A DNA stretch of 64,000 bases from Bog-473 sp963744225 (lineage in GTDB: Bacteria; Actinomycetota; Acidimicrobiia; Acidimicrobiales; RAAP-2), in NCBI GenBank assembly GCA_963744225.1, contig CAVUSV010000004.1, forward strand, positions 1,674,001-1,738,000. Reading direction: 5' to 3'. Below, in pieces: positions 42,736-51,013 of the stretch. The translations under genes were made by a program, and so were the position numbers. The notes beneath the pieces are model-generated. The model searched no databases, was not told the origin of the DNA, and was given only the letters and a program-made list of their open reading frames with translations. Each line of letters starts with the position of its first letter. Positions within the stretch are counted from its first letter, which is position 1.

Positions 42736-43347
42736 ATGTCCATGTCCGATCACACCTACACGACCACGGTCGGGAGTCAGACATTGGAGCTCCCGCTCGT
42801 CCCCCTTTCGGACGACCTGACGATCGCGCTGCTCATCTGCGTAGACCTGGGCGTCGCGTTCGCCGAGACGGCGGGGCGCGAACTGGCCGAGCTGATGCGT
42901 CCGGCCGAGCCCGAGATCGTCGTGTCCGTCGCGACGATGGGGATCCCTCTTGCCATCGAGGCCAGCCGGGCCCTCGGTCTGGACGATTACGTGATCCTGC
43001 ACAAGACGCCCAAGATCCACCTGGGCGAGACGTGGTCGGAGCCGGTGTACTCCATCACCACCGACAAGCCACAGCGCCTCCGCATGGACCCCGCCCGCGT
43101 CGACGCCGTGCGCGGCCGTCGCGTGGCCGTCGTCGACGACGTGATCTCCACGGGCGCGTCGCTCTCGTCGGCCCTGCGTCTCGTCCGCCGCATGGACGCG
43201 GAGCCGGTCGTTATCGGGACCCTCATGACCGAGGGCGGCGCCTGGAAGGACGCGCTCGGCGAGGACGCGGCCCTGGTCCGCACCCTCGGTGCCATGCCGC
43301 TGTTCCATCCCGACGGACCAGGCCGCCTGGTCGAGGACTGGGGCTGA
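42736..43347 (+). CDS. Adenine/purine phosphoribosyltransferase-like protein
   Basis: A 203-residue type I phosphoribosyltransferase. The PRPP-binding motif is VAVVDDVISTGASLSS, with the preceding strand EIVVSVATMGIPLA and the flexible-loop area LGETWSEPVY. Such enzymes turn a free base and PRPP into a nucleotide. It is convergent with an NCS1 nucleobase permease, which supports a purine or pyrimidine salvage role. Two close ATGs (42736, 42742) are possible starts. Confidence 0.75.
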   Translation: MSMSDHTYTTTVGSQTLELPLVPLSDDLTIALLICVDLGVAFAETAGRELAELMRPAEPEIVVSVATMGIPLAIEASRALGLDDYVILHKTPKIHLGETWSEPVYSITTDKPQRLRMDPARVDAVRGRRVAVVDDVISTGASLSSALRLVRRMDAEPVVIGTLMTEGGAWKDALGEDAALVRTLGAMPLFHPDGPGRLVEDWG

Positions 43348-43356
43348 CGCCCCTCC

Positions 43357-44856
43357 TCAGGCCGTCAGGACCCCCTCCTCCCTGAGCAGCTGGTCCTGGA
43401 CGTCGGCCTCCGTGCGCACCGCCCGCAGGGCAAGGATCAGATAGACCGCCCCGCCGACGCCCATGCCCAGGAAGATGCTGAAGTCGCCCCCGAATCCGAA
43501 GGCGTCGCGAGTGTGCGACGTGACGAGATTGAGCCACCGCGGCAGGTGGAAGGTGGCCGACAGCGCAGAGATGGCGGCGAACATCCCGACGACCTGGGCC
43601 ACCAGCGCCGGCCAGAAGAAGCCGCCGTTGCGCCAGTAGAGCGAATCGCGCCCCGTCTTTTGCAGCTCGCTCGGCACGTAGCGGTACCGGCGCAGGGCCC
43701 AGTCGACCAGGAAGATGGCGCACCACGGTGCGATCCAGATGATCACGATGTCCACGAAGTCCGACAGGTACTGGGTGAAAGAGGCGCTGAAAATCGCCCA
43801 CATTGTCACCGCGAGGGCAATGATGCAGTCGACCACGACGGCCTGGTAGCGCTTCACGGGGACGCCGATGGCTTGCAAGGTGACGCCCGACGAGTACATG
43901 TCGAGGCTGTTGACTCCGAAGAGCTGCACCACGGCGAAAAGCAAGAACACCACCACGAACCACGAGGGGATGGCGGACGCGTGGGCGAAGGGTAGGAAGC
44001 CACCGGCGCCGGTCCCGATGTGGAGGACGAAGGTGCCCACGACCGCGCCGAGGGTCATGATGAGGATCTCGGGCACCGCCGTGCCGAGGAAGACCCAGCC
44101 GACGATCGCCTTCTTGGACGTCTCGGGTTTGCAGTAGCGGCTGTAGTCGTTGCCGTTTTCGGTCCACCCGAGCCCGCTGAGCGCAATGGTGAAGGCCAAC
44201 GCTTCCGTGAACGATTGCCAGTCACCGCTCGTCTTGACGACCTGCAGGTTGGCGTGCGGGATGGCGAACCCCAGCATGACGGCGAAGAGCACGACGAAAG
44301 GGACCACGAGGAGGCGCAGCGTCTTGACGATGGCGGCGTGCCCCAGGAAGGGAAGGATCCCCTGAATGAGTACGGCGACGATCACGAGCACGACCTTCGC
44401 CGGGTCGCCGGGCAGGAACCCGGCCTTGATCATAAGGACGAGCCCGGCCCCGACGATGAGGATGAGGCCCTCGACCTCGAACCCGATCTGGGTGATCCAG
44501 TTGAAGAACGAGATCGGGCGCCCACCGTTGGGCCCGAAGGGCGCCCGGTTGATGGCGAAGACGGTTGTGCCGGTCTGCGGACCCTGGAGCGAGCAGAGCC
44601 CGAGGAGGAAGTAGGACAGGTTGCCGAGGACGATGACGACGAGCACCTGAGCGAAGGTGAGCCCGAAGGTCATGAGGATGGCGCCGTAAATGAAGTACTC
44701 GATCTGTACGCTGGCGCCGGCCCACATGCCGAACACGTCCCGCGGCGTCGCCCAGCGTTCGCTCTCGGGAATGAAGTCGATCCCGTGTTGCTCGACGTGG
44801 AACGCCTCATCGACCTCTGGGTCGTGAATGACCGCTAGATCCTCGGCGATTGCCAC
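43357..44856 (-). CDS. NCS1 family nucleobase (cytosine/purine-type) permease
   Basis: A 499-residue membrane protein with 12 predicted helices. The N-terminal motif RDVFGMWAGASVQIEYFIYGAILM and GLGWTENGNDYSRYCKPETS are typical of the cytosine-purine permease branch of NCS1, which imports nucleobases, allantoin or related compounds with Na+ or H+. GGGAGGT stands 9 bases before the GTG at 44856. A strongly foldable segment lies in its leader, suggesting RNA-level control. Confidence 0.85.
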   Translation of the reverse strand: MAIAEDLAVIHDPEVDEAFHVEQHGIDFIPESERWATPRDVFGMWAGASVQIEYFIYGAILMTFGLTFAQVLVVIVLGNLSYFLLGLCSLQGPQTGTTVFAINRAPFGPNGGRPISFFNWITQIGFEVEGLILIVGAGLVLMIKAGFLPGDPAKVVLVIVAVLIQGILPFLGHAAIVKTLRLLVVPFVVLFAVMLGFAIPHANLQVVKTSGDWQSFTEALAFTIALSGLGWTENGNDYSRYCKPETSKKAIVGWVFLGTAVPEILIMTLGAVVGTFVLHIGTGAGGFLPFAHASAIPSWFVVVFLLFAVVQLFGVNSLDMYSSGVTLQAIGVPVKRYQAVVVDCIIALAVTMWAIFSASFTQYLSDFVDIVIIWIAPWCAIFLVDWALRRYRYVPSELQKTGRDSLYWRNGGFFWPALVAQVVGMFAAISALSATFHLPRWLNLVTSHTRDAFGFGGDFSIFLGMGVGGAVYLILALRAVRTEADVQDQLLREEGVLTA

Positions 44857-44884
44857 CGCAAACTACCTCCCTTGTTGTTGCCTC

Positions 44885-44942
44885 CGTGGAGTCGCCCTGC
44901 CCGGGTTGCTCCCCGGGCGCCGCCCTCGGCGCCGTCTCCACG
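44885..44942 (-). promoter_or_regulatory. Three-way-junction-like RNA structure in the permease leader
   Basis: An outer stem CGTGGAG/CTCCACG (44885-44891 with 44936-44942) encloses two perfect hairpins, GGCGCC-loop-GGCGCC (44916-44921, 44928-44933) and CCCGGG-loop-CCCGGG (44900-44905, 44912-44917). Because the inner arms are palindromic, the fold is possible on either strand. On the minus strand it ends 29 bases before the permease start and just ahead of its ribosome site. It matches no riboswitch class that I recognise. Confidence 0.45.
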
Positions 44943-45056
44943 CACTCCACCGGTCGGGTCCGGTGCACCTCCTGCGAGCGACCGAAGTGTGCGTCGACCC
45001 ACACCATGTGTGCTGGCGGGCGCGGCGGTCAAGCGGACCTCGTCAGACGAGGCGTG

Positions 45057-45069
45057 TAGAACACGAGCC
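45057..45069 (+). promoter_or_regulatory. Candidate leaderless promoter -10 for cobQ
   Basis: TAGAAC at 45057-45062 lies 7 bases before the ATG at 45070. It deviates from TANNNT in the last base but has the spacing of the other leaderless sites. Confidence 0.35.
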
Positions 45070-46578
45070 ATGCACGGGGCGCTGATGGTGTGCGGGACCT
45101 CCTCGGATGCGGGGAAGTCCACGCTGACGACGGGCCTGTGCCGGTTGCTCGCCCGCCGCGGTGTCGCGGTGGCCCCGTTCAAGGGTCAGAACATGTCCCT
45201 CAACTCGATGGTGACGGCAGACGGAGGTGAGATCGGACGGGCCCAGTGGCTCCAGGCGGCGGCCGCTGGCGCCGAGGCCGAGGTCGCCATGAACCCGGTG
45301 CTGCTCAAGCCGACGGGTGAGCACACCTCCCAGGTCGTCGTGATGGGGCGGCCGACCGGGCTCCTCGAGGCAGCCCGCTACCAGCAGTCCAAGCATGCGC
45401 TGGTCGGCGTGGTCGATGCCGCGCTGGCGTCGTTGCGCGCCCGGTTCGACGTGGTCGTCTGCGAGGGGGCCGGGAGCCCCGCCGAAATCAACATCCTCGA
45501 TGACGACCTCGTGAACCTCGGCCTGGCGCGGCGCGCCGGCATCCCCGCCGTGGTGGTCGGCGACATCGAGCGCGGCGGGGTCTTCGCACACTTGTTCGGC
45601 ACCGTGGCGGTCCTGCCCCCCGAACTGTCCACACACGTGCGCGGGTTCGTCATCAACCGGTTCCGGGGCGACCGTGCGCTGCTCGGCGGGGCGGCCCAGG
45701 AGCTCGAGGCCCGCTGCGGCGTTCCGACGCTCGGTGTCCTGCCGCACCTGGGATCGTTGGATCTCGACGCCGAGGACTCGCTCGCCCTGGTGCGGCCCTC
45801 CGGGCCGCCACCGCCGGCGTCCGCCGGGCTCGACGTGGCGGCCATCCGCCTGCCCCGCCTCTCCAACTTCACCGACCTCGACCCCCTCGCGCTCGAGCCG
45901 GGTGTCGGGGTGCGCTGGGTCGACCACGAGAGAAACCTGGGCCGGCCCGACCTCGTCGTCATCGGTGGGACCCGGTCCACGGTGGCAGACCTGCGCTGGC
46001 TGCGCGACAGCGGTCTCGCTGGTGCGCTCGAGTCCCTCCGCACCGCTCCGTCGCCCCCGGTGTTCCTCGGCATCTGCGGCGGGTTCCAGATGATGGGCGA
46101 GCAGCTCCGTGATCCGGGCGGCGTCGAGTCCCCCGAACGCTCGTCGCAGGGGCTCGGCTGGCTGCCCGTGCGCACGGTCTATGAGGGCGAGAAGGTCACG
46201 AGGCTCACGGCCGCCAGGGCTCCCGACGGCACGCGCGTCCACGGCTACGAGATCCGCCACGGGCGTGTGCGGCAGCGGCCCGGTTGCCTGCCGTGGCTCA
46301 CCGGCCAGACCGCGGACGAGCCCCAGGGCGCACGTGACGCCGCCGGCGGTGTTCTCGGCACGACGTTGCACGGGCTCTTCGAGGATGACGCGTTCCGGAG
46401 CTGGTTCCTTGGTTTGGTGGCGGCGTGGCGCGGCCACACGTGGCGGTCGTCGGGGTACTCCTACGCAGCCGCGCGCGAGCGCCAGATCGACCGTGTCGCC
46501 GATGCCTGCGAGGAGCACCTCGATACCGAGCAAATGTGGCGGCTGGTCTCGCTCAGCCCTCGAGTACGGCCCGCATGA
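45070..46578 (+). CDS. cobQ: Cobyric acid synthase
   Basis: A 502-residue glutamine-dependent amidotransferase. The N-terminal dethiobiotin-synthetase-like half has the P-loop GTSSDAGKSTL and the family segment FKGQNMSLNSMVT. The C-terminal class I glutaminase has the nucleophile in LGICGGFQMMG and the His in GYEIRHGR. It amidates four side chains of the corrin ring in cobalamin synthesis. No other cobalamin gene is in the window. The upstream in-frame extension to 44872 lies in the divergent gap and is not used. Its 3' end overlaps the convergent DUF2505 gene by 26 bases. Confidence 0.93.
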   Translation: MHGALMVCGTSSDAGKSTLTTGLCRLLARRGVAVAPFKGQNMSLNSMVTADGGEIGRAQWLQAAAAGAEAEVAMNPVLLKPTGEHTSQVVVMGRPTGLLEAARYQQSKHALVGVVDAALASLRARFDVVVCEGAGSPAEINILDDDLVNLGLARRAGIPAVVVGDIERGGVFAHLFGTVAVLPPELSTHVRGFVINRFRGDRALLGGAAQELEARCGVPTLGVLPHLGSLDLDAEDSLALVRPSGPPPPASAGLDVAAIRLPRLSNFTDLDPLALEPGVGVRWVDHERNLGRPDLVVIGGTRSTVADLRWLRDSGLAGALESLRTAPSPPVFLGICGGFQMMGEQLRDPGGVESPERSSQGLGWLPVRTVYEGEKVTRLTAARAPDGTRVHGYEIRHGRVRQRPGCLPWLTGQTADEPQGARDAAGGVLGTTLHGLFEDDAFRSWFLGLVAAWRGHTWRSSGYSYAAARERQIDRVADACEEHLDTEQMWRLVSLSPRVRPA

Positions 46579-47044
46579 ACTCGACGGACTTCTCCTGCAT
46601 CGCGCGCGCTTGGTGCTCAATGAAGCGCTCGACGATCGGGCCGGCGCCGAAGATCTTGACCCGAGCGTCGAGCGAGAATGTCTCCATCGTGCAGGTGCCT
46701 TGGCGGTCGAGTCCGATGGCCCCTTCAATGTGCGTCTTGTCTGCCATGGTGCCCGGCGTCATGGTGAAGGTCGCCCGGGAGGCCACCGGGTCGAAGGTGG
46801 TGACCTCGGTGGTCGAGACCTCGTCGCCGAAGATCTTGCGTACCGGGCCCGGCATAGGCGGTCGCTGCCCGTAGCGCAGGGTGCGGACCAGGCCGCCTGA
46901 GAGGTCGCCCTCCTGGGACAGCACCTCGGCCGAGGTCGAACCGAGGGCCTCAAGATGGAGGCGGACCGCGAAGTCGAGATCGAAGTAGAGAGCCCAGAAC
47001 GCCTCAGGCGCACACTCCCAGCCGTACACGAGCGACAACTTCAT
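46553..47044 (-). CDS. DUF2505 family protein (START-like)
   Basis: A 163-residue protein with the opening KLSLVYGWECAPEAFWALYFD and TEVTTFDPVASRATFTMTPG, which match the actinobacterial DUF2505 family, a START/SRPBCC-like fold. Function unknown. Its ATG overlaps the stop of the SnoaL gene as ATGA, so it is the last gene of the lrp-led minus-strand operon. Confidence 0.75.
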   Translation of the reverse strand: MKLSLVYGWECAPEAFWALYFDLDFAVRLHLEALGSTSAEVLSQEGDLSGGLVRTLRYGQRPPMPGPVRKIFGDEVSTTEVTTFDPVASRATFTMTPGTMADKTHIEGAIGLDRQGTCTMETFSLDARVKIFGAGPIVERFIEHQARAMQEKSVEFMRAVLEG

Positions 47045-47493
47045 GGCGCCAGGTCGAAGAGGAGATGCTGCCCGAGGTCCCCGGTGAGATCGATCGCGAT
47101 GTGCATCGTGACAACCTGCCATCGACCCTCGACCCGCTCGTAGGTGTGCCGGTAGCGGCCGGCGATCACCGGCTGCAGGGTGAGCACGCCGGGCACCGCC
47201 TGGAACACGGTGAAGTAGGAGCGGCTCGACGCCGTCGTGCCCTCGTCGGAGACGTCGACCATGACGTTCGTCATGACGTGCTTCGTGCGCGGGGTCCCGT
47301 CCTCGTAGCGCCGCGTGGTCATGGCGTACAGGCCCGCGATCGCCTCACGACCCGCCACGGCGTCGCCGAACCCCTCGAAGGTCAGGGTGGCGTGCTGGAG
47401 CAACGCACCCACGCCGTCGAAGTCACCGGTGTCGATTCGCTCGGCATAGGTGTAGATCAGCTTCGTGATCGCCTCGGCCGCGGTCTCCTGCAC
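47041..47493 (-). CDS. SnoaL-like (NTF2-fold) protein
   Basis: A 150-residue NTF2-like domain. The N-terminal helices are AITKLIYTYAERIDTGDFDGVGALL, and the sheet carries RHTYERVEGRWQVVTMHIAIDLTGDLG. This subgroup (SnoaL_4-like) includes ring-hydroxylating dioxygenase-associated and isomerase-like proteins. It lies 19 bases after the FAD oxidoreductase. Role unknown. Confidence 0.75.
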   Translation of the reverse strand: MQETAAEAITKLIYTYAERIDTGDFDGVGALLQHATLTFEGFGDAVAGREAIAGLYAMTTRRYEDGTPRTKHVMTNVMVDVSDEGTTASSRSYFTVFQAVPGVLTLQPVIAGRYRHTYERVEGRWQVVTMHIAIDLTGDLGQHLLFDLAP

Positions 47494-47512
47494 GGCCAGA
47501 TTGTGGCACCGA

Positions 47513-48934
47513 TCACTCCCCGAGGAGGCGCCCGAGGGCGCCCGCCAACCGGCTCGGGCGTCCGTGGCGGGTCTCGCTGCGGTCCGCCAGCTTCATGGTC
47601 CAGAGGCCGGCGTTGACCTCGAGCCACCGCAAGGGTTCGGGTTCCCAGCGGGGCGACCGGTGTCCGACCCAGGGGAGATGGGTGAGCGGTGAGTCGGCGC
47701 CGGTGATGAGGTCGGCCAGCGTGCGGCCGGCCAAGTTGGTCGTGGCCACCCCGTCGCCGACATAGCCGCCCGCCCAGGCCAAACCCGATCCCTTGTCGTA
47801 CCCGACCGAGGAGTGCCAGTCGCGCGGGATGCCCAGTGGGCCACCCCACGCGTGGGTGAAGCGGGCGCCGTCCAAGGCGGGGAACAATTCGGTGAGCGTG
47901 CGCCGCAGCAGCGCGTGCACCCCCGGCTCGACGTCGAAGTCGGCCCGCACCGTCGAGCCGTAGTGGTACGGCGCGCCGCGCCCGCCGAAGGCGATGCGAC
48001 CGTCGGCCGTCCGCTGGCCGTAGATGATCATGTGGCGGTGGTCGGCGAAGGTGGCGCGACCCTCCAGACCGGCGGACGACCAGAAGGCTTCGCCGAGGGG
48101 CTCGGTCGCCACCATGAGCGAGTAGACCGGGACGATGTCCCGGTGGAACCCTGGCAGGGTGGGCGTCCATGCCTCGGTGGCACGCACGATGACATCCGCG
48201 TGCACGGTCCCCCCGCTGGTCACGACAGACGGGCCGGCCCCCGCCCCGCCGGGGCGGATGTCGAGCACCTCTGTGTGTTCGTAGACCTGCACGCCGCGTC
48301 GCTCGACCGCGTCCGCCAGGCCCCGCGCCAGGAGCGCCGGCTGCAGAACCGCACAGTGCGGCGTGAAGGTCGCGCCGAGGGCGCCCGCCGCCCCAATCAC
48401 CAAGGATGTCTCCTCGGGCTCGAGCCAGCGCAGGTCCTCCTCGCCGAGGCCCAGCACCCGGGCCCGCTCTACCTCGTCCAGCGCCCGCACCCGCTGCGCC
48501 TCGCTGCGCACAAGGTCCACCGACCCGCCCTTGGTGAAGTGGCAGTCGATACCCTCGCTCGCCGCGGTGGCACCGACGACGTCGATGGTGTCCTGCAGCG
48601 CTCGCCGCATGGCGTGCATGGCGTCGGGGCCGTGCCGGCGCGCCAAGGCGGCGTCGGACGTGGCGAACAGCGCCGAGCACCAGCCACCGTTGCGCCCTGA
48701 CGCTCCGAAACCTGCCACCTCGCGTTCGACGACCGCGACGCGCATCGTCGGGTCGGCCAGGGCCAGCGAGTGGGCCGTCCACAGGCCCGTGAATCCGGCG
48801 CCAACGATGCAGACGTCGACGTGGAGGTCTTGGGTGAGGGCCGGGCGGGGCGGCAACGGGACCGGCACGGCCTCCCACCACAGCGAGAGCCGTTGGTACC
48901 CCGAGACGGCCCCCGGCGTTACATCCGGCGCCAC
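47513..48934 (-). CDS. FAD-dependent amino acid/amine oxidoreductase (DAO family)
   Basis: A 473-residue protein with the FAD loop VCIVGAGFTGLWTAHSL at about residue 42, the ASGRNGGW motif that precedes the active site in gamma-glutamylputrescine oxidase-like enzymes, and the C-terminal GYVGDGVATTNLAGRTLADL. It would oxidise a secondary or primary amine or amino acid. The only usable start near the family N-terminus is the GTG at 48934, which overlaps the aminotransferase by 16 bases. Part of the amine-catabolism operon. Confidence 0.82.
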   Translation of the reverse strand: MAPDVTPGAVSGYQRLSLWWEAVPVPLPPRPALTQDLHVDVCIVGAGFTGLWTAHSLALADPTMRVAVVEREVAGFGASGRNGGWCSALFATSDAALARRHGPDAMHAMRRALQDTIDVVGATAASEGIDCHFTKGGSVDLVRSEAQRVRALDEVERARVLGLGEEDLRWLEPEETSLVIGAAGALGATFTPHCAVLQPALLARGLADAVERRGVQVYEHTEVLDIRPGGAGAGPSVVTSGGTVHADVIVRATEAWTPTLPGFHRDIVPVYSLMVATEPLGEAFWSSAGLEGRATFADHRHMIIYGQRTADGRIAFGGRGAPYHYGSTVRADFDVEPGVHALLRRTLTELFPALDGARFTHAWGGPLGIPRDWHSSVGYDKGSGLAWAGGYVGDGVATTNLAGRTLADLITGADSPLTHLPWVGHRSPRWEPEPLRWLEVNAGLWTMKLADRSETRHGRPSRLAGALGRLLGE

Positions 48935-50298
48935 GCCTCGGAGAGCACCTCGCGCAGCGTGGAGGCCATGAAGTCGATCTCCTCCTGGCCGCATATCAGC
49001 GGCGGGGAGAGCTGCACCACCGGGTCACCACGGTCGTCGGCCCGGCAGATCAGCCCGGCCTCGAACAGGGCGCCCGAGAGGTAGCCCCGCAAAAGGCGCT
49101 CGGACTCGTCGTCATCGAAGGACAGGCGCGTCTCCTTGTCCTTCACGAGCTCAATCCCGTAGAAGTACCCGGCCCCGCGGACGTTGCCCACGATGGGCAG
49201 GTCGTAGAGGCCTTCGAGTGCCGAGCGGAAGGCGCCCTCCGTGGCCTGCACGTGCTGGAGGATCTGCTCTCCCTCGAACACGTCGAGGTTGGCCAGCGCC
49301 ACCGCACAGCTCACCGGGTGGCCCGCGAAGGTGAAGCCGTGCAGGAAGGACGCACCCTCAGCGAGGAAGGGCTCCATCAGTCGGTCGGAGGCGATCATGG
49401 CCCCCAACGGTGCATAGCCCGACGTGAGGCCCTTGGCCACGGTGATGATGTCGGGCTGGTATCCGTAGCGCTGGGCGCCGAACCAATGACCGAGTCGCCC
49501 GAAGGCACAGATCACCTCGTCGGAGACCAGCAACACGCCATGGCGGTCGCAGATCTCGCGGACCCGCTCGAAGTACCCGGGCGGTGGCGGGAAGCAGCCG
49601 CCCGCATTCTGCACCGGCTCGAGGAACACCGCCGCCACCGTCGACGGGCCCTCCCGGACGATCGCGCGCTCTATCTCGTCAGCGGCCCAGCGGCCGAAGG
49701 CGGCCTCGTCGTCGGGATACACCTCGGCGCGGTAGAAGTTGGTGTTCGGCACCTTGATCGCACCCGGCACGAGCGGCTCAAACGGCGTCCGCAGATCCGG
49801 GATGCCCGTGATGGACAACGCACCCATGGAGGTGCCGTGGTAGGCGATATAGCGGCTGATCACTTTCGTCCGCTGCGGCTGCCCTTGGAGACGGAAGTAC
49901 TGGCGGGCGAGCTTCCAGGACGATTCCACCGCCTCGGAGCCACCGGTCGTGAAAAAGACCCGGTTGAGGTCGCCGGGAGCGTAGGCCGCGAGCCGGTCGG
50001 CAAGCTCGATCGCTCGGGGGTGCGCATAGGTCCAGAGCGGGAAGTAGGCGAGGGTCTCGGCCTGCTTGGCACCTGCCTCGGCGAGCTCCGTGCGGCCGTG
50101 CCCGATCTGCGAGGTGAACAGGCCGGCCAGCCCGTCGAGGTAGCGCTTCCCGTGCTGGTCCCAGACGTAGGCGCCCTCTCCCCTCACGATCACTGGTACC
50201 TCGTGGTCCTCGTACGAACCCATTCGGCTGAAGTGCATCCACAGATGACGCCGTGCCTGATTGCTCAGGTTGGAGTTCTCGGGATTCGTGCCGCTCAT
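48919..50298 (-). CDS. Class III (omega) aminotransferase
   Basis: A 459-residue PLP enzyme. It shows SQIGHGRTEL at the N-terminal domain, TTGGSEAVESSWKLARQYF for the phosphate contact, the Asp in LLVSDEVICAFGRLG, and the PLP lysine in TVAKGLTSGYAPLGA. The pattern fits omega-amine or putrescine:pyruvate aminotransferases. With the divergent aldehyde and alanine dehydrogenases it would degrade an amine such as putrescine; the exact substrate is inferred. GGAGGA precedes the ATG. Confidence 0.88.
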   Translation of the reverse strand: MSGTNPENSNLSNQARRHLWMHFSRMGSYEDHEVPVIVRGEGAYVWDQHGKRYLDGLAGLFTSQIGHGRTELAEAGAKQAETLAYFPLWTYAHPRAIELADRLAAYAPGDLNRVFFTTGGSEAVESSWKLARQYFRLQGQPQRTKVISRYIAYHGTSMGALSITGIPDLRTPFEPLVPGAIKVPNTNFYRAEVYPDDEAAFGRWAADEIERAIVREGPSTVAAVFLEPVQNAGGCFPPPPGYFERVREICDRHGVLLVSDEVICAFGRLGHWFGAQRYGYQPDIITVAKGLTSGYAPLGAMIASDRLMEPFLAEGASFLHGFTFAGHPVSCAVALANLDVFEGEQILQHVQATEGAFRSALEGLYDLPIVGNVRGAGYFYGIELVKDKETRLSFDDDESERLLRGYLSGALFEAGLICRADDRGDPVVQLSPPLICGQEEIDFMASTLREVLSEAWRRM

Positions 50299-50320
50299 GT
50301 GTTCCTCCGCTCGGGGTCGC

Positions 50321-50830
50321 TCATCGCGTGCCCCACGTGTAGGTCTGTTTGGCCAGCTTCAGGTACAAGAAGGTCTCGGTGCCGCGGACGCCGGGTATGG
50401 AACGCACCGAGTCGTTGAGCACGTGCAGCAAGCGCTCGTCGTCCTCGCAGACGATCTCGGCCAGGAGATCGAACCGGCCGGCACACATCACGACGTAGTC
50501 GACCTCGTGGAGAGCCGAGAGCTTCTCGGCCACGAGCCGGGCGTCTCCCTCCACCGAGATGCCGACCATGGCCTGGCGGGTGAAGCCGAGCTGCAGCGGG
50601 TCCGTAACCGCGACGATCTGCATGATCCCCGACTCGCGTAGGCGCTGGACACGGCGGCGGACGGCCGCCTCGGACAGCCCGACCTCCTCGGCAATCGCTC
50701 CGTAGGGCTGTCGCCCGTCCCGCTGCAACGCTTCGATGATGGCCCGGTTGGGCGCGTCGAGGAGGGTGCCCGCCATGACCCCGCCGTCGTTCTGGAGACC
50801 CGCCTCCACCGCATCATCGGTGTCGGGCAT
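50321..50830 (-). CDS. Lrp/AsnC family transcriptional regulator
   Basis: A 169-residue regulator. The winged HTH YGAIAEEVGLSEAAVRRRVQRLRESG is at about residues 40-65, and the RAM ligand domain starts at QAMVGISVEGDA. It opens the amine-catabolism operon, 22 bases before the aminotransferase, and is divergent from the aldehyde dehydrogenase. It therefore probably senses an amine or amino acid and controls both transcripts. The ATG at 50830 has GCGAGG upstream; the longer frame to 50911 would run over its own candidate operators. Confidence 0.88.
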   Translation of the reverse strand: MPDTDDAVEAGLQNDGGVMAGTLLDAPNRAIIEALQRDGRQPYGAIAEEVGLSEAAVRRRVQRLRESGIMQIVAVTDPLQLGFTRQAMVGISVEGDARLVAEKLSALHEVDYVVMCAGRFDLLAEIVCEDDERLLHVLNDSVRSIPGVRGTETFLYLKLAKQTYTWGTR

Positions 50831-50878
50831 CTCGCACCTCGCTTCACTCGCAATCACCGAGGCCGAAGCTCCGGATAT

Positions 50879-50931
50879 GCAGAATTGTGTCATCTTACCC
50901 ACCTCAGTCAAGCAGAATTAGTCATATTCTG
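50879..50931. promoter_or_regulatory. Candidate Lrp operators in the divergent promoter region
   Basis: GCAGAATTgtGTCAT (50879-50893) and GCAGAATTaGTCAT (50912-50925) are near-identical direct repeats 33 bases apart, about three helical turns. The second is also part of the inverted repeat CAGAAT-N7-ATTCTG (50913-50931). They form an AT-rich island between the lrp-type gene and the aldehyde dehydrogenase and have the size expected for Lrp/AsnC sites. Confidence 0.6.
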
Positions 50932-51013
50932 GTCCTGACAGTTCGAAAACGCTTGTTGAGGACCGAATCATCTGTGATCCTGTAGCCAACTCGCCACGTG
51001 GTGAAGGAGCGGC

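Noticed and set aside
44857..45069. Cobalamin riboswitch upstream of cobQ
   Set aside because: No B12-box-like sequence is seen, and cobQ seems to start leaderless 7 bases after a -10-like box.
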